DNA from: Fluviibacter sp964498255
GTDB lineage: Bacteria; Pseudomonadota; Gammaproteobacteria; Burkholderiales; Rhodocyclaceae
NCBI GenBank assembly: GCA_964498255.1
Contig: CAZCGW010000001.1
Span: 111,723 to 175,722, forward strand
Reading direction: 5' to 3'
DNA: 64,000 nucleotides
The position numbers and the translations under genes are program-made. Each line of letters starts with the position of its first letter. Position 1 is the first letter of the stretch. Of the stretch, positions 8,378-20,205 are shown piece after piece. The notes beneath the pieces are model-generated. The model was not told where the DNA came from, made no database searches, and saw nothing but the letters and a program-made list of their open reading frames with translations.

Positions 8378-8411
8378 GATGCACCTTGGTGTGTTGGTGT
8401 TAATGCATCAT
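8376..8411 (-). promoter_or_regulatory. probable operator of the RHH/PIN toxin-antitoxin operon
   Basis: ATGATGCA (8376-8383) and TGCATCAT (8404-8411) are perfect inverse copies whose centres are 28 bases apart. One arm overlaps the antitoxin start codon; the other overlaps a TATGAT -10-like hexamer read on the minus strand (8407-8412). RHH antitoxins usually bind such paired short sites to repress their own operon. Confidence 0.5.
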
Positions 8412-8450
8412 AGCACTATTGGTTGTGTTTTGGGTTTCTGTATACGACTA

Positions 8451-8488
8451 CCAACAAAAATCCCAACCTAAGCTGGGATTTTTGTTGG
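8451..8488 (-). terminator. Rho-independent terminator of the propionyl-CoA operon
   Basis: A perfect 15-bp stem (CCAACAAAAATCCCA and its complement) around an 8-base loop. Read on the minus strand it ends in a T-rich stretch directly after pccA. It is nearly symmetric and also insulates the toxin-antitoxin operon. Confidence 0.8.
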
Positions 8489-8507
8489 TGAAGCAGCGAG
8501 TTTCAGA

Positions 8508-10496
8508 TCATTCGAATTCGATAATGATCTGATCCACCGACAACGATTCGCCGGCAGCAGCCGAAACCTTCTTCACCTTACCGTCTTGCTCGGCCTTGAG
8601 GATGTTTTCCATCTTCATGGCTTCGATAACGGCAAGCTTCTCACCGGCTTTGACTTCCTGACCAACAGTCACAGCCACTTCACGCAGCAGCCCCGGCATT
8701 GGCGAGAGCAGGAACTTGGACATGTCCGGTGCCTGCTTTTCTGGCATGAGGCTGAGCAGTTCGGCGGCGCGGGCGCGCATGACGATCAGATCAACCTGGG
8801 TGCCCCAATGGAACAGGCGGTAAGCCAGTTTGCGACGTTCCAGTTGCATGGTGAAGGGCTCGCCGTTCACGGTGCCTTCGAACAGGGCTTCGCCCAGTTT
8901 CCAATCGGAGCGCAGCTTGAAGGTTTCGCCCGAGTAAGTCACGTCGTAACCACCCTCGGCGTTCTCCACGGTGACGTTGTGCGAAACACCATCACGCAGC
9001 ACGACCCATTCGTCACCGACCTTGAGCTCGTGACCAGGCAGCTGGCCAGTGACGGCAGCGGCACGGTCGATGTAGGTGCGGTGAACAAAGGCAGCTACGC
9101 TGAGCAGTAGTGCCGGATCATCGTGCGGTACATCGCTGGCATCAAAGCCCTTCGGGTATTCTTCAGCGATAAATGCCGTAGTGAAGTTGCCTGCCTGGAA
9201 ACGCGGATGTTGCATCAGCGCCGACTGGAACGGGATGTTTGATGAAATGCCACGGATCACAAAGCTGTTCAGGGCATCGCGCATACGCTCAATGGCCTGT
9301 TCGCGGGTTGCTGCGTGAACGATCAGTTTGGCAATCATCGAGTCGTAGAACATCGAGATTTCGCCACCATCGTAAACGCCGGTATCGACACGCACCTGGC
9401 CAGGTACTTCTTGCGGCGGGGCAAATTTCACCAGGCGACCGGTTGAAGGCAGGAAGCCACGGAAAGGGTCTTCGGCGTTAATACGACACTCCATAGACCA
9501 GCCATTTAGCTGCACATCCGATTGGCCAAAGGCAAGCTTTTCGCCAGCGGCAACGCGAATCATTTGCTCAACGAGGTCGAGGCCGGTAATCAGTTCGGTA
9601 ACCGGGTGCTCTACCTGCAGACGGGTGTTCATTTCGAGGAAGTAGAAGGACTTGTCCTTGCCCACCACGAATTCAACTGTGCCAGCAGATTGATATTGCA
9701 CCGCCTTGGCCAGTGCAACCGCTTGCTCACCCATGGCTTTACGGGTGGCTGGGTCGATGAATGGCGATGGTGCTTCTTCGATAACCTTCTGGTGACGACG
9801 CTGAATCGAGCAGTCACGCTCATTCAGGTAAACCACGTTGCCGTGCGCATCGCCCAGCACCTGGATTTCGATGTGACGTGGTTCTTCAACGAATTTTTCG
9901 ATGAAGACACGGTCGTCGCCGAAAGCGTTCTTGGCTTCGTTCTTACACGAGGCAAAACCTTCGTAGGCTTCCTTATCGTCAAAGGCAACGCGCAGACCCT
10001 TGCCGCCACCACCGGCCGAGGCCTTGATCATGACCGGGTAACCAATACCCTTGGCGATCTCAACGGCCTGTTCAGGCGTGTCGATTGGATCGTTGTAGCC
10101 AGGAATGGTGTTGACCTTGGCTTCGTTGGCCAGTTTCTTCGAGGCAATCTTGTCGCCCATCGATTCCAGTGCTAGCACTTTCGGACCAATGAAGACGATG
10201 CCGTTTGCTTCCAGCTGGCGACAGAAATCGGCGTTTTCCGAGAGGAAGCCGTAGCCCGGGTGAACAGCTTCAGCACCGGTCTGTTTGCAGGCAGCGATGA
10301 TTTTTTCGATTACCAGGTACGACTCTTTCGAGGCCGCTGGGCCGATACAGACAGCTTCGTCCGCCAGTTCAACGTGGCGGGCTGAGGCATCCGCTTCCGA
10401 ATATACGGCAACAGTCTTGATGCCCATCTTACGGGCAGTTTTGATAACACGACAGGCGATTTCGCCGCGGTTTGCAATCAGGATTTTCTTGAACAT
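8508..10496 (-). CDS. pccA: propionyl-CoA carboxylase, alpha (biotin carboxylase and carrier) subunit
   Basis: Carboxylates biotin with ATP and bicarbonate and carries it to the beta subunit, converting propionyl-CoA to methylmalonyl-CoA. The 662-residue protein holds an N-terminal biotin carboxylase with ATP-grasp loop (ASAGGGGKG near 160-170) over about 1-450, a middle BT domain linking to the beta subunit, and a C-terminal biotinyl domain with EAMKMEN, the biotinylated residue being Lys628. It is clearly longer than the separate AccC at 53.7-55.1 kb. It is the last gene of the mcm-meaB-pccB-pccA operon, 19 bases after pccB. Other short acyl-CoA substrates are possible; the operon supports propionyl-CoA. 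Confidence 0.92.
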   Translation of the reverse strand: MFKKILIANRGEIACRVIKTARKMGIKTVAVYSEADASARHVELADEAVCIGPAASKESYLVIEKIIAACKQTGAEAVHPGYGFLSENADFCRQLEANGIVFIGPKVLALESMGDKIASKKLANEAKVNTIPGYNDPIDTPEQAVEIAKGIGYPVMIKASAGGGGKGLRVAFDDKEAYEGFASCKNEAKNAFGDDRVFIEKFVEEPRHIEIQVLGDAHGNVVYLNERDCSIQRRHQKVIEEAPSPFIDPATRKAMGEQAVALAKAVQYQSAGTVEFVVGKDKSFYFLEMNTRLQVEHPVTELITGLDLVEQMIRVAAGEKLAFGQSDVQLNGWSMECRINAEDPFRGFLPSTGRLVKFAPPQEVPGQVRVDTGVYDGGEISMFYDSMIAKLIVHAATREQAIERMRDALNSFVIRGISSNIPFQSALMQHPRFQAGNFTTAFIAEEYPKGFDASDVPHDDPALLLSVAAFVHRTYIDRAAAVTGQLPGHELKVGDEWVVLRDGVSHNVTVENAEGGYDVTYSGETFKLRSDWKLGEALFEGTVNGEPFTMQLERRKLAYRLFHWGTQVDLIVMRARAAELLSLMPEKQAPDMSKFLLSPMPGLLREVAVTVGQEVKAGEKLAVIEAMKMENILKAEQDGKVKKVSAAAGESLSVDQIIIEFE

Positions 10497-10515
10497 GTTT
10501 TTATCTCCCGGGCGA

Positions 10516-12048
<1,533 letters not shown>

Positions 12049-12076
12049 GGTGGGACTCCTTAGGTGATATCCGGAA

Positions 12077-13129
12077 TTAGTTGCCTAGACCGGTGGTCAT
12101 AGGCGATGTTTTAGCAAGGGTTGTGCCAAGGAAGGCACTTAAAAGCTGGCGGGCAGCCGAAGCGGGTGTCTGGCGTGCTTCGTCGACGGCCTGGCGGATG
12201 CCCGGCAAGTTAGCAAGCACAGTGTTGTTGGCGTGAAATGCACGGCGTAGACCCGAATCAATCAGGCTCCACATCCATGCTTGCGCCTGGTGGCGGCGTC
12301 GTTCGGCAAATTCGCCAGTAGGCACCAGGGCCGTGCGATATTTCTCAATCGCTTCCCAGAATTTTTCAATGCCATCGTGATGCAGGGCGCTGAGCGCAAT
12401 CACCGGTGGCTGCCAGTTCGGGCTGCTCGGGCGCAGCATGCCGAGGGCGTTTCTCCACTGCGCAGCGGTCACCGTTGCGGCACGTGGATCGATATCGGCT
12501 TTATTGATGACGACGAGGTCGGCAATCTCGACGATGCCTTTTTTAATGGCCTGTAGGTCATCGCCCGCATTCGGTAATTGCAACAGGCAGAACATGTCGA
12601 CCATGCCAGCCACGGTGGTTTCCGATTGGCCAACACCGACGGTTTCGACAATGATGACATCGTAACCAGAGGCTTCACAGAGCAGCATGGCTTCACGGGT
12701 CTTTTCGGCAACACCGCCGAGAGAACCGGACGATGGACTTGGGCGAATAAAAGCTTCTTCGCGCATGGAGAGTTGTTCCATGCGTGTTTTATCACCGAGA
12801 ATCGAGCCACCTGAAACGCTGGAGGACGGATCAACGGCCAGCACAGCCAATTTGTGGCCTTGCTTGATCAACCACATGCCGAGCGCTTCAATGAAAGTCG
12901 ACTTGCCTGCACCGGGCACGCCCGAGATGCCAATGCGGATAGCATTGCCAGTACTCGGCAGGAGCGCGTTCAGCACTTGCTGGGCACGGATTTGATGATC
13001 GTCTCGTGTCGATTCGATCAGCGTAATGGATTTGGCCAACGCCCGACGTTGCCCCGCAAGTACGCCCGCTACCAAAGCCTGATCGGCTTCGGTAAGCGTG
13101 GTGACTTCTTCTGGGCGCATCGCGTTCAT
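12077..13129 (-). CDS. meaB: methylmalonyl-CoA mutase-associated GTPase MeaB
   Basis: G3E-family P-loop GTPase that protects the mutase and gates its loading with adenosylcobalamin. The 350-residue protein shows the Walker A motif GVPGAGKS at 70-77, the Walker B-type ETVGVGQSE segment, and the base-specificity motif NKAD. The C-terminal arm is used for dimerisation in the family. It sits directly behind the mutase gene (21 bases), which supports this role over the older ArgK label. Confidence 0.93.
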   Translation of the reverse strand: MNAMRPEEVTTLTEADQALVAGVLAGQRRALAKSITLIESTRDDHQIRAQQVLNALLPSTGNAIRIGISGVPGAGKSTFIEALGMWLIKQGHKLAVLAVDPSSSVSGGSILGDKTRMEQLSMREEAFIRPSPSSGSLGGVAEKTREAMLLCEASGYDVIIVETVGVGQSETTVAGMVDMFCLLQLPNAGDDLQAIKKGIVEIADLVVINKADIDPRAATVTAAQWRNALGMLRPSSPNWQPPVIALSALHHDGIEKFWEAIEKYRTALVPTGEFAERRRHQAQAWMWSLIDSGLRRAFHANNTVLANLPGIRQAVDEARQTPASAARQLLSAFLGTTLAKTSPMTTGLGN

Positions 13130-13150
13130 GCCGGGTGCAATAAGGCGGAA

Positions 13151-15307
<2,157 letters not shown>

Positions 15308-15477
15308 GGCAAACCTCACGACGGAAACTCTTGACGGTTGCGATGCAGCACGCCGCGCAGACAATCACGTGACCCGTGCTTCGCAGGAAGTGCTGCTTTG
15401 AGTGTAAAGCAGCAAACTGTGGCAGACTGCGGGCAGCACACCACATACATAAACCGAATCATACGTTATTCATAATT

Positions 15478-16203
15478 ATGGGCGCAACATCCCCGACCTC
15501 CCCAAAAAAGACGCCGCGCGGCGCTCGGCAACCTATTGTTTCTTCAGCGCTTTATCAGGAGGTTGCTAACCGCCTGCGCGAAGAGATTTTCGATCACGTG
15601 CTGCAACCGGGTGACTGGATCGACGAACTGGCGCTCGTCGCCCGATATGGCATCTCCCGTACACCGTTACGGGAGGCGCTGAAAGTTCTGGCAGTTGAGG
15701 GTTTGGTCACGCTAAAACCGCGTCGTGGTTGTTATGTGGCCGAAATTTCCAAAGAAGACGCAGCCGAGATTTACCCGGTCTTGGCCATGCTCGAAGGTCG
15801 CTGTGCCTATGAAGCCACCCGTAAACTGGATGATGCGGCTGCCAGTCGGCTACAGGCATGCCACGATGCATTGGAAGTAGCAGCAGCGGCCAACGAAATC
15901 CGGCAGTTTTTTGAAGTCAATCAGGAGTTTCATCGTATCGTGCAGGAGCAAGCGGGTAACCGTTGGCTGATCCAGATCATCAATGATCTGCGCAAAGTCC
16001 TGAAGCTATCTCGCTTGAACTCATTGTCCCGCGTAGGCCGGTTAGATTCGTCTCTGGCCGAACATCGCCTGATTCTGGCTGCCATGCTGGATCGTGATGC
16101 CGAAGGCGCCGATGCGGCGATGCGCGCGCACCTGTTGGCGGGGCAACATGCGATTCAGAAGCTGATGAATGAGGGTGCCCCCCGCGAACGTAGCAATACC
16201 TAG
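15478..16203 (+). CDS. GntR-family transcriptional regulator (FCD/FadR subfamily)
   Basis: A 241-residue regulator. The N-terminal winged helix covers about residues 25-90 (GDWIDELALVARYGISRTPLREAL is the recognition region, in two parts around the turn). The C-terminal all-helical FCD ligand domain has its metal-binding Asp/His set spread through the LEGRCAYEA, FHRIV and EHRLIL segments. It is divergent from mcm with 170 bases between the starts, so it probably controls the propionyl-CoA operon, perhaps sensing an acyl-CoA pathway acid. The start at 15478 gives normal family length; no clear ribosome-binding site precedes it. The in-frame ORF upstream to 15376 adds Cys/Arg-rich residues not typical of the family. 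Confidence 0.85.
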   Translation: MGATSPTSPKKTPRGARQPIVSSALYQEVANRLREEIFDHVLQPGDWIDELALVARYGISRTPLREALKVLAVEGLVTLKPRRGCYVAEISKEDAAEIYPVLAMLEGRCAYEATRKLDDAAASRLQACHDALEVAAAANEIRQFFEVNQEFHRIVQEQAGNRWLIQIINDLRKVLKLSRLNSLSRVGRLDSSLAEHRLILAAMLDRDAEGADAAMRAHLLAGQHAIQKLMNEGAPRERSNT

Positions 16204-16206
16204 GTG

Positions 16207-16361
16207 ACTCTGAACCTGGGTTCAGTGAGGCCGACGGCGTACCGCATCAGGTTCACCCGCAAGGGGCAATCACAACAGCAGCTTAAGTGCCTTCGACCAT
16301 TGCTATAAGCATTGGTTCAAGCAACGCTGGGCATCACCAACGCCGCAAGGGGCATAGAGAA
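16207..16361 (-). ncRNA. ssrS: probable 6S RNA
   Basis: Directly downstream of zapA on the same strand, the usual place of 6S RNA in beta- and gammaproteobacteria. Read on the minus strand, CGGCGT near the 5' end can pair with ACGCCG near the 3' end as closing stem. An apical hairpin of ACCAATGC and GCAATGGT around TTATA has a single mismatch, and CTTGAACCAA resembles a conserved 6S segment. A CTGAACC/GGTTCAG hairpin at about 16212-16227 may end the transcript. 6S RNA traps sigma-70 RNA polymerase in stationary phase. Ends are approximate. Confidence 0.65.
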
Positions 16362-16685
16362 CTAGAACAGCGCGTTCTGGTGGGTTTCAATAGCCGCTTC
16401 GGCGCGCTGAACCATGGCGTCCACTTTACGCTGGGCATCACCTGTGTCAACGGCAACGGAAACTGGGGCGCCGCTTTGCGCTTGCAGTAGCTCGTGGGCC
16501 AGCGTCACTGCCGCCATAATGGCCGCACGCTCAGCAGAGATCTGACGCCCCTTGCCAGCCACTTCCTGCATTTTGCCGTCAACCAGGGCAACGGCCTGCA
16601 GCAAGGCTGCTTGTTGTTCGGGTGGGCAGGCCAGACGGTATTCGCGTCCAAAGAGCGTGATGTCCAGGTGATTAGCGGTCGTCAT
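16362..16685 (-). CDS. zapA: cell division protein ZapA
   Basis: Z-ring-associated protein that bundles FtsZ filaments. The 107-residue product has the N-terminal globular module typical of ZapA (ITLFGREYRLACPPEQ, then VDGKM) followed by a helical coiled-coil tail that forms the tetramer. Its start overlaps the stop of the upstream zapB-like gene by four bases (ATGA), so the two are coupled, and the probable 6S RNA follows, the conserved order in this group. Confidence 0.92.
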   Translation of the reverse strand: MTTANHLDITLFGREYRLACPPEQQAALLQAVALVDGKMQEVAGKGRQISAERAAIMAAVTLAHELLQAQSGAPVSVAVDTGDAQRKVDAMVQRAEAAIETHQNALF

Positions 16686-16888
16686 GACAGATTTACCGAT
16701 TCCGGCAGGCGGGCTACGACCTGCTCGAGCTTTGTACGTGCTGCGTTCATTTGCGTCTCGAGTTCAGTGCAACGCGCTTCGGAACTATCCAAACGAGCGC
16801 GTAACTGTGCGCTTTGCTCCCGACTTTGGTCGAGTAGCGCAATGAGTTGAGAGAGCTTTTGATCCAGCAGAGAGAGATTACTTTCCAT
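16682..16888 (-). CDS. ZapB-like small coiled-coil protein
   Basis: A 68-residue protein, almost entirely one coiled coil with heptad-spaced Leu (LLDQKLSQLIALLDQ, then LRARLDSSEARCTELE). It fits the short conserved family found next to zapA in betaproteobacteria and often annotated as ZapB-like; an accessory role in division is inferred from position and shape. The ATG at 16888 (MESNLS) is chosen; an ORF extending to 16930 would add a proline/arginine-rich stretch outside the coiled coil. Confidence 0.7.
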   Translation of the reverse strand: MESNLSLLDQKLSQLIALLDQSREQSAQLRARLDSSEARCTELETQMNAARTKLEQVVARLPESVNLS

Positions 16889-16950
16889 GCCGCGAACTAT
16901 AGGACGCCATGGCTTCAGGGTCAACTCCATTTGCAGTAAGTTGATGTTTT

Positions 16951-16979
16951 TTAACGAATTGATATTTTGGTGCTAGAAT
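16951..16979 (+). promoter_or_regulatory. promoter for the cobalamin riboswitch and btuBCD
   Basis: TTAACG (16951-16956) and TAGAAT (16974-16979) are 17 bases apart, and the -10 box has an extended TGC in front of it. The RNA would start close to 16986, about 30 bases before the riboswitch. Confidence 0.6.
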
Positions 16980-17015
16980 TCGCATCAATCTTGGGCGAAT
17001 GCCCCTGATCTTCCG

Positions 17016-17206
17016 AACGGTGCCCCGTTGCAGTGAAACTGCCTCGGGGTGAAACGGGAAACCGGTGACGCATATTCATGCTATCCCGGTGCTGCCCCCG
17101 CAACGGTAAGCGCTAGTCGTACCTAAAAGCCACTGGATCTTCGGATCTGGGAAGGCGGTACGTTCGGCAGGAATGTCCTGCCCGGCGCGAGCCCGGAGAC
17201 CGGCCT
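17016..17206 (+). promoter_or_regulatory. cobalamin (adenosylcobalamin/B12) riboswitch
   Basis: The conserved core elements appear in order: GGTGCCCC at 17019, GGGTGAAACGGGAA at 17047-17060, the CCGGTG stem, GCTGCCCCCGCAACGGTAAG at 17091-17110, and the closing B12 box GAGCCCGGAGACCGGCC at 17189-17205. It lies in the leader of the TonB-dependent receptor gene, where such switches shut off B12 uptake when the cofactor is plentiful. About 130 bases separate it from the btuB ribosome-binding site. Confidence 0.95.
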
Positions 17207-17321
17207 TTTGGAAACCAAGCGCTGCGGGTGAGCAGCTCTGGACAGCCATTGCGTGGCCGTCTGAGCACTCCTTTCAGTATTTTTATTGTCTTGAACCTGC
17301 GGGGACGCTCGTTCAGATAGT

Positions 17322-17337
17322 TGGCACGCGTGTGCCA
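17322..17337 (+). promoter_or_regulatory. hairpin at the btuB Shine-Dalgarno, possible riboswitch expression platform
   Basis: TGGCAC (17322-17327) and GTGCCA (17332-17337) enclose GCGT; the last stem base is also the first base of AGGAG (17337-17341), the btuB ribosome-binding site. The loop GCGT is complementary to ACGC at 17068-17071, in the region of the riboswitch expected to form loop L5. Such an L5-L13 kissing contact is how B12 switches block translation. Confidence 0.5.
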
Positions 17338-17346
17338 GGAGTTCTT

Positions 17347-19215
17347 ATGTTTGATATCCAAAAGCCGAGCGTTGCTCGCTCACTGGTGGCGTGTGCCATC
17401 GCTTTATTGTCTATGTCAGCAATTGCGCAAGAGCAGGAAAATTTTGCGCAAACGACGGATATCGCCGATCCGATTGTTGTGACAGCTACACGCATACCTA
17501 CGCGCTACAACAAGCTGATATCCGATGTGACGGTCGTGGATCAAGAGCAGATTCGTGATTACAGCCCTGCGGAGCCGATTTCAGATGTGCTGGCAAACAC
17601 TCCGGGCGTTACCGTTCGCTCAAACGGCGGTTTAGGTACTGCAACCAACGTGCAGATTCGTGGCGGTACCAATGCCCAAACGATTCTTCTGATTGATGGT
17701 CTGCGCCTGAATTCAGCAACGACAGGTGCCCCGCCTTGGGCTTATATTCCGATGCCGCAAATTGGACGTATGGAGGTGGTGCGTGGTCCAACGTCATCTT
17801 CTTATGGTTCGGATGCAATTGGTGGCGTTGTACAACTGTTTACGCGTAAGGGCGAAGGCCCGACTAAGTTTTATGCGGATGCCGGTTACGGTACTTACAA
17901 CACGACTTCGCAGAATGTCGGTGTGGAAGGATCGCAAGATGGCTTCAGTTATAGCGTCTATGGTTCAAATACCCATTCAGTGAGTTTTCCTACGAAAATC
18001 TCCAATGCAAGCGATTACAATCCAAATCCTGCGTCTTATACGAACACCAGCGCCTCAGGAAATTTTGCCTACACAGTTTATCCAGGTCAGGAGATCGGTG
18101 TAAAAGCCCTTTGGGGTAATGGACAGAATGGTTTCACGAATAGCAAGACTCAAATGGCGACAAGCCTAGAGTCGTTAAATGTGCTTTCAGCTTATACAAA
18201 GAACCGGATTGTTGAAGATTGGACCAGCTTGATACGTTTCGGTTCGTCGCAGGATAACTCACGCAGTTGGTACGCAAATAATAGCCAAACTGTTTTTAAT
18301 ACAACGCAGAAACAAGCGCAGTGGCAGAACGATTTGAAGTTACCTGTTGGTAATGCCATGCTGGCTTACGAGTTTTTGAATCAGGCAGTGAATTCGACAA
18401 CGGCGTACAACGTAACAAGCAGAAATATCAATACCGTGCAGGGTGGTTGGAATGCAGATATAGGCAATCATTTGCTTCAGGCTAACCTACGCAATGATGA
18501 TAATAGCCAGTTTGGTAATGCCACAACGACATCACTGGGCTACGGATATTTTATTTTGCCGACTGTGCGTGGTACGGCTTCATGGGGCACCGGACTCCAG
18601 GCGCCAACATTTAATCAATTGTATTACCCGGGGTCTGGTGGGCTTTACAAAGGGAATGCTAACCTGCAACCAACCCGTTCAGAAAATACTGAAGCCGGTT
18701 TACGATACAACGATGGCGTGCATAGTGCAGGGGTTATTTACTACTACAACAACATCACAAACCTCGTTAACTACACTAACAACTATGCGACCTACACCAA
18801 TGTAGGTCGCTCCATTATCCAAGGTGTAACCACGAGTTACGATGGCAGAGTATTGGGGTTGAATGTGATGGGTAGTGTGGACTACCAGAACCCGCAAAAC
18901 GCTGATGCCGGTACCTGGCTGGCTTATCACCCGCAGGGCTTCGGCAGTTTGACGATTGAGAAAGCCGTTACTGACTGGAAACTGGGTGCTCAGATGCAAG
19001 TACAGGGGCCGCAGCAGACAGCTCCGGGGACTTCGTACAATACGACGTTGGGTGGCTATTCCTTGTTTAATCTTTATGGCAACGTGAAACTGTACAAAGA
19101 TGTGTCGCTTTTTGCGCGTCTTAACAATATTTTTGATAAGCAATATCAGACGATTCAGAATTACACGACGCCCGGTTCGAACGTGTTTGTCGGTTTGCGT
19201 TTCGATAATCGATAG
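17347..19215 (+). CDS. btuB: TonB-dependent vitamin B12 receptor
   Basis: Outer-membrane gated beta-barrel that imports cobalamin with TonB energy. The 622-residue protein has a signal peptide cleaved near AIA-QE (residue 27), a TonB box DPIVVTATR at 41-49, a plug domain of about 120 residues with the IQIRG/IRGGTN segment and VVRGPTSSSYGSDAIGG, then a 22-strand-type barrel ending in aromatic FVGLRF. The start is the ATG at 17347, behind AGGAG; an open frame continuing upstream only runs through the riboswitch. Control by the riboswitch confirms the substrate. btuC and btuD follow directly. Confidence 0.93.
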   Translation: MFDIQKPSVARSLVACAIALLSMSAIAQEQENFAQTTDIADPIVVTATRIPTRYNKLISDVTVVDQEQIRDYSPAEPISDVLANTPGVTVRSNGGLGTATNVQIRGGTNAQTILLIDGLRLNSATTGAPPWAYIPMPQIGRMEVVRGPTSSSYGSDAIGGVVQLFTRKGEGPTKFYADAGYGTYNTTSQNVGVEGSQDGFSYSVYGSNTHSVSFPTKISNASDYNPNPASYTNTSASGNFAYTVYPGQEIGVKALWGNGQNGFTNSKTQMATSLESLNVLSAYTKNRIVEDWTSLIRFGSSQDNSRSWYANNSQTVFNTTQKQAQWQNDLKLPVGNAMLAYEFLNQAVNSTTAYNVTSRNINTVQGGWNADIGNHLLQANLRNDDNSQFGNATTTSLGYGYFILPTVRGTASWGTGLQAPTFNQLYYPGSGGLYKGNANLQPTRSENTEAGLRYNDGVHSAGVIYYYNNITNLVNYTNNYATYTNVGRSIIQGVTTSYDGRVLGLNVMGSVDYQNPQNADAGTWLAYHPQGFGSLTIEKAVTDWKLGAQMQVQGPQQTAPGTSYNTTLGGYSLFNLYGNVKLYKDVSLFARLNNIFDKQYQTIQNYTTPGSNVFVGLRFDNR

Positions 19216-19224
19216 AATGCACGC

Positions 19225-20205
19225 ATGACTACTCGCTACCGATTGCTTCTGGTCGTAATGGCACTCTCACTGCTAGCAGTGGGGGCCATCGCCATCGGCT
19301 TGTCAGTCGGTAGCGTCAAAATGCCTTTTGCTGAAGTGATGGCCGGGTTGTTAGACCCAGCTGCGCCAGGGGCTAGCGTGATTCGTGATTTGCGCTTGCC
19401 GCGAACGCTCGCGGCATTTGGATGCGGTGGGTTGTTGGCGCTGGCCGGAGCGCTGATGCAGGTATTGTTGCGCAACCCGTTGGCAGATCCATACATCCTC
19501 GGCATTTCAGGTGGTGCCGGTGTTGGCGCGTTGCTCGCAATTTTCTTTGGTATGGGTGTTGCCGGGTTGAATGGCTTTGCATTTGCCGGTGCGTTACTTG
19601 CGATCCTCATCGTTTTTGGTTTGGCTCATGGTGATGGCAGTTGGACACAAACACGTTTGTTGTTAACGGGGGTGATGGTTGCAGCCGGTTGTGGCGCCGT
19701 GATTACTCTGCTGTTATCGATTGCGCCCGAAGAGCGTTTGCGGGGTATGCTGTTCTGGCTGATGGGAGATTTTTCCCAGGGTGTTAATCCGACATATGCC
19801 TTAATTGGTATGTTGGGAATTGGACTACTGACTGCGCCGCTGGCTCGCGATCTCAACGTGTTGATTCGTGGTAACGATACCGCCAAGGCGCTGGGGGTTT
19901 CGGTGAGTTTTGTGCGCATTGCCATTTACTTGCTTGCTTCTATGGCTACGGCGGTATCAGTCACGACAGCAGGTTCGGTGGGCTTTGTGGGATTAGTGAT
20001 TCCACACCTGACACGCATGCTTGTTGGTAACGACCAACGAATTCTGCTGCCAACATCAATGTTGGCAGGCGGCATCTTTCTGGTGCTTGCAGATACATTA
20101 GCCCGGTTACTGATTGCGCCACAACAGTTGCCCGTGGGTGTGGTTACAGCACTGATCGGTGTCCCTGTGTTCCTTTATCTGCTTAATCGGACACGTTACC
20201 AATGA
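19225..20205 (+). CDS. btuC: vitamin B12 ABC transporter permease
   Basis: FecCD-family inner-membrane permease, 326 aa, with about ten membrane helices. It shows the RLPRTL segment near 50, DPYILGISGGAGVGAL near 90-105 and the coupling-helix region near GNDTAKALGVS. BtuC forms a dimer that takes cobalamin from BtuF to the cytoplasm. It starts nine bases after btuB ends and its stop overlaps the btuD start, so it belongs to the riboswitch-controlled operon. Iron-siderophore permeases look alike; the B12 setting decides. Confidence 0.88.
   Translation: MTTRYRLLLVVMALSLLAVGAIAIGLSVGSVKMPFAEVMAGLLDPAAPGASVIRDLRLPRTLAAFGCGGLLALAGALMQVLLRNPLADPYILGISGGAGVGALLAIFFGMGVAGLNGFAFAGALLAILIVFGLAHGDGSWTQTRLLLTGVMVAAGCGAVITLLLSIAPEERLRGMLFWLMGDFSQGVNPTYALIGMLGIGLLTAPLARDLNVLIRGNDTAKALGVSVSFVRIAIYLLASMATAVSVTTAGSVGFVGLVIPHLTRMLVGNDQRILLPTSMLAGGIFLVLADTLARLLIAPQQLPVGVVTALIGVPVFLYLLNRTRYQ

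Noticed and set aside
17321..17337. Sigma-54-like sequence TTGGCACGCGTGTGCC before btuB
   Set aside because: The -12 element lacks the TTGC core; the symmetry is better explained as the hairpin at the Shine-Dalgarno.
17173..17346. Upstream extension of the btuB frame
   Set aside because: It runs through the end of the cobalamin riboswitch; the ATG at 17347 has a good ribosome-binding site and signal peptide.
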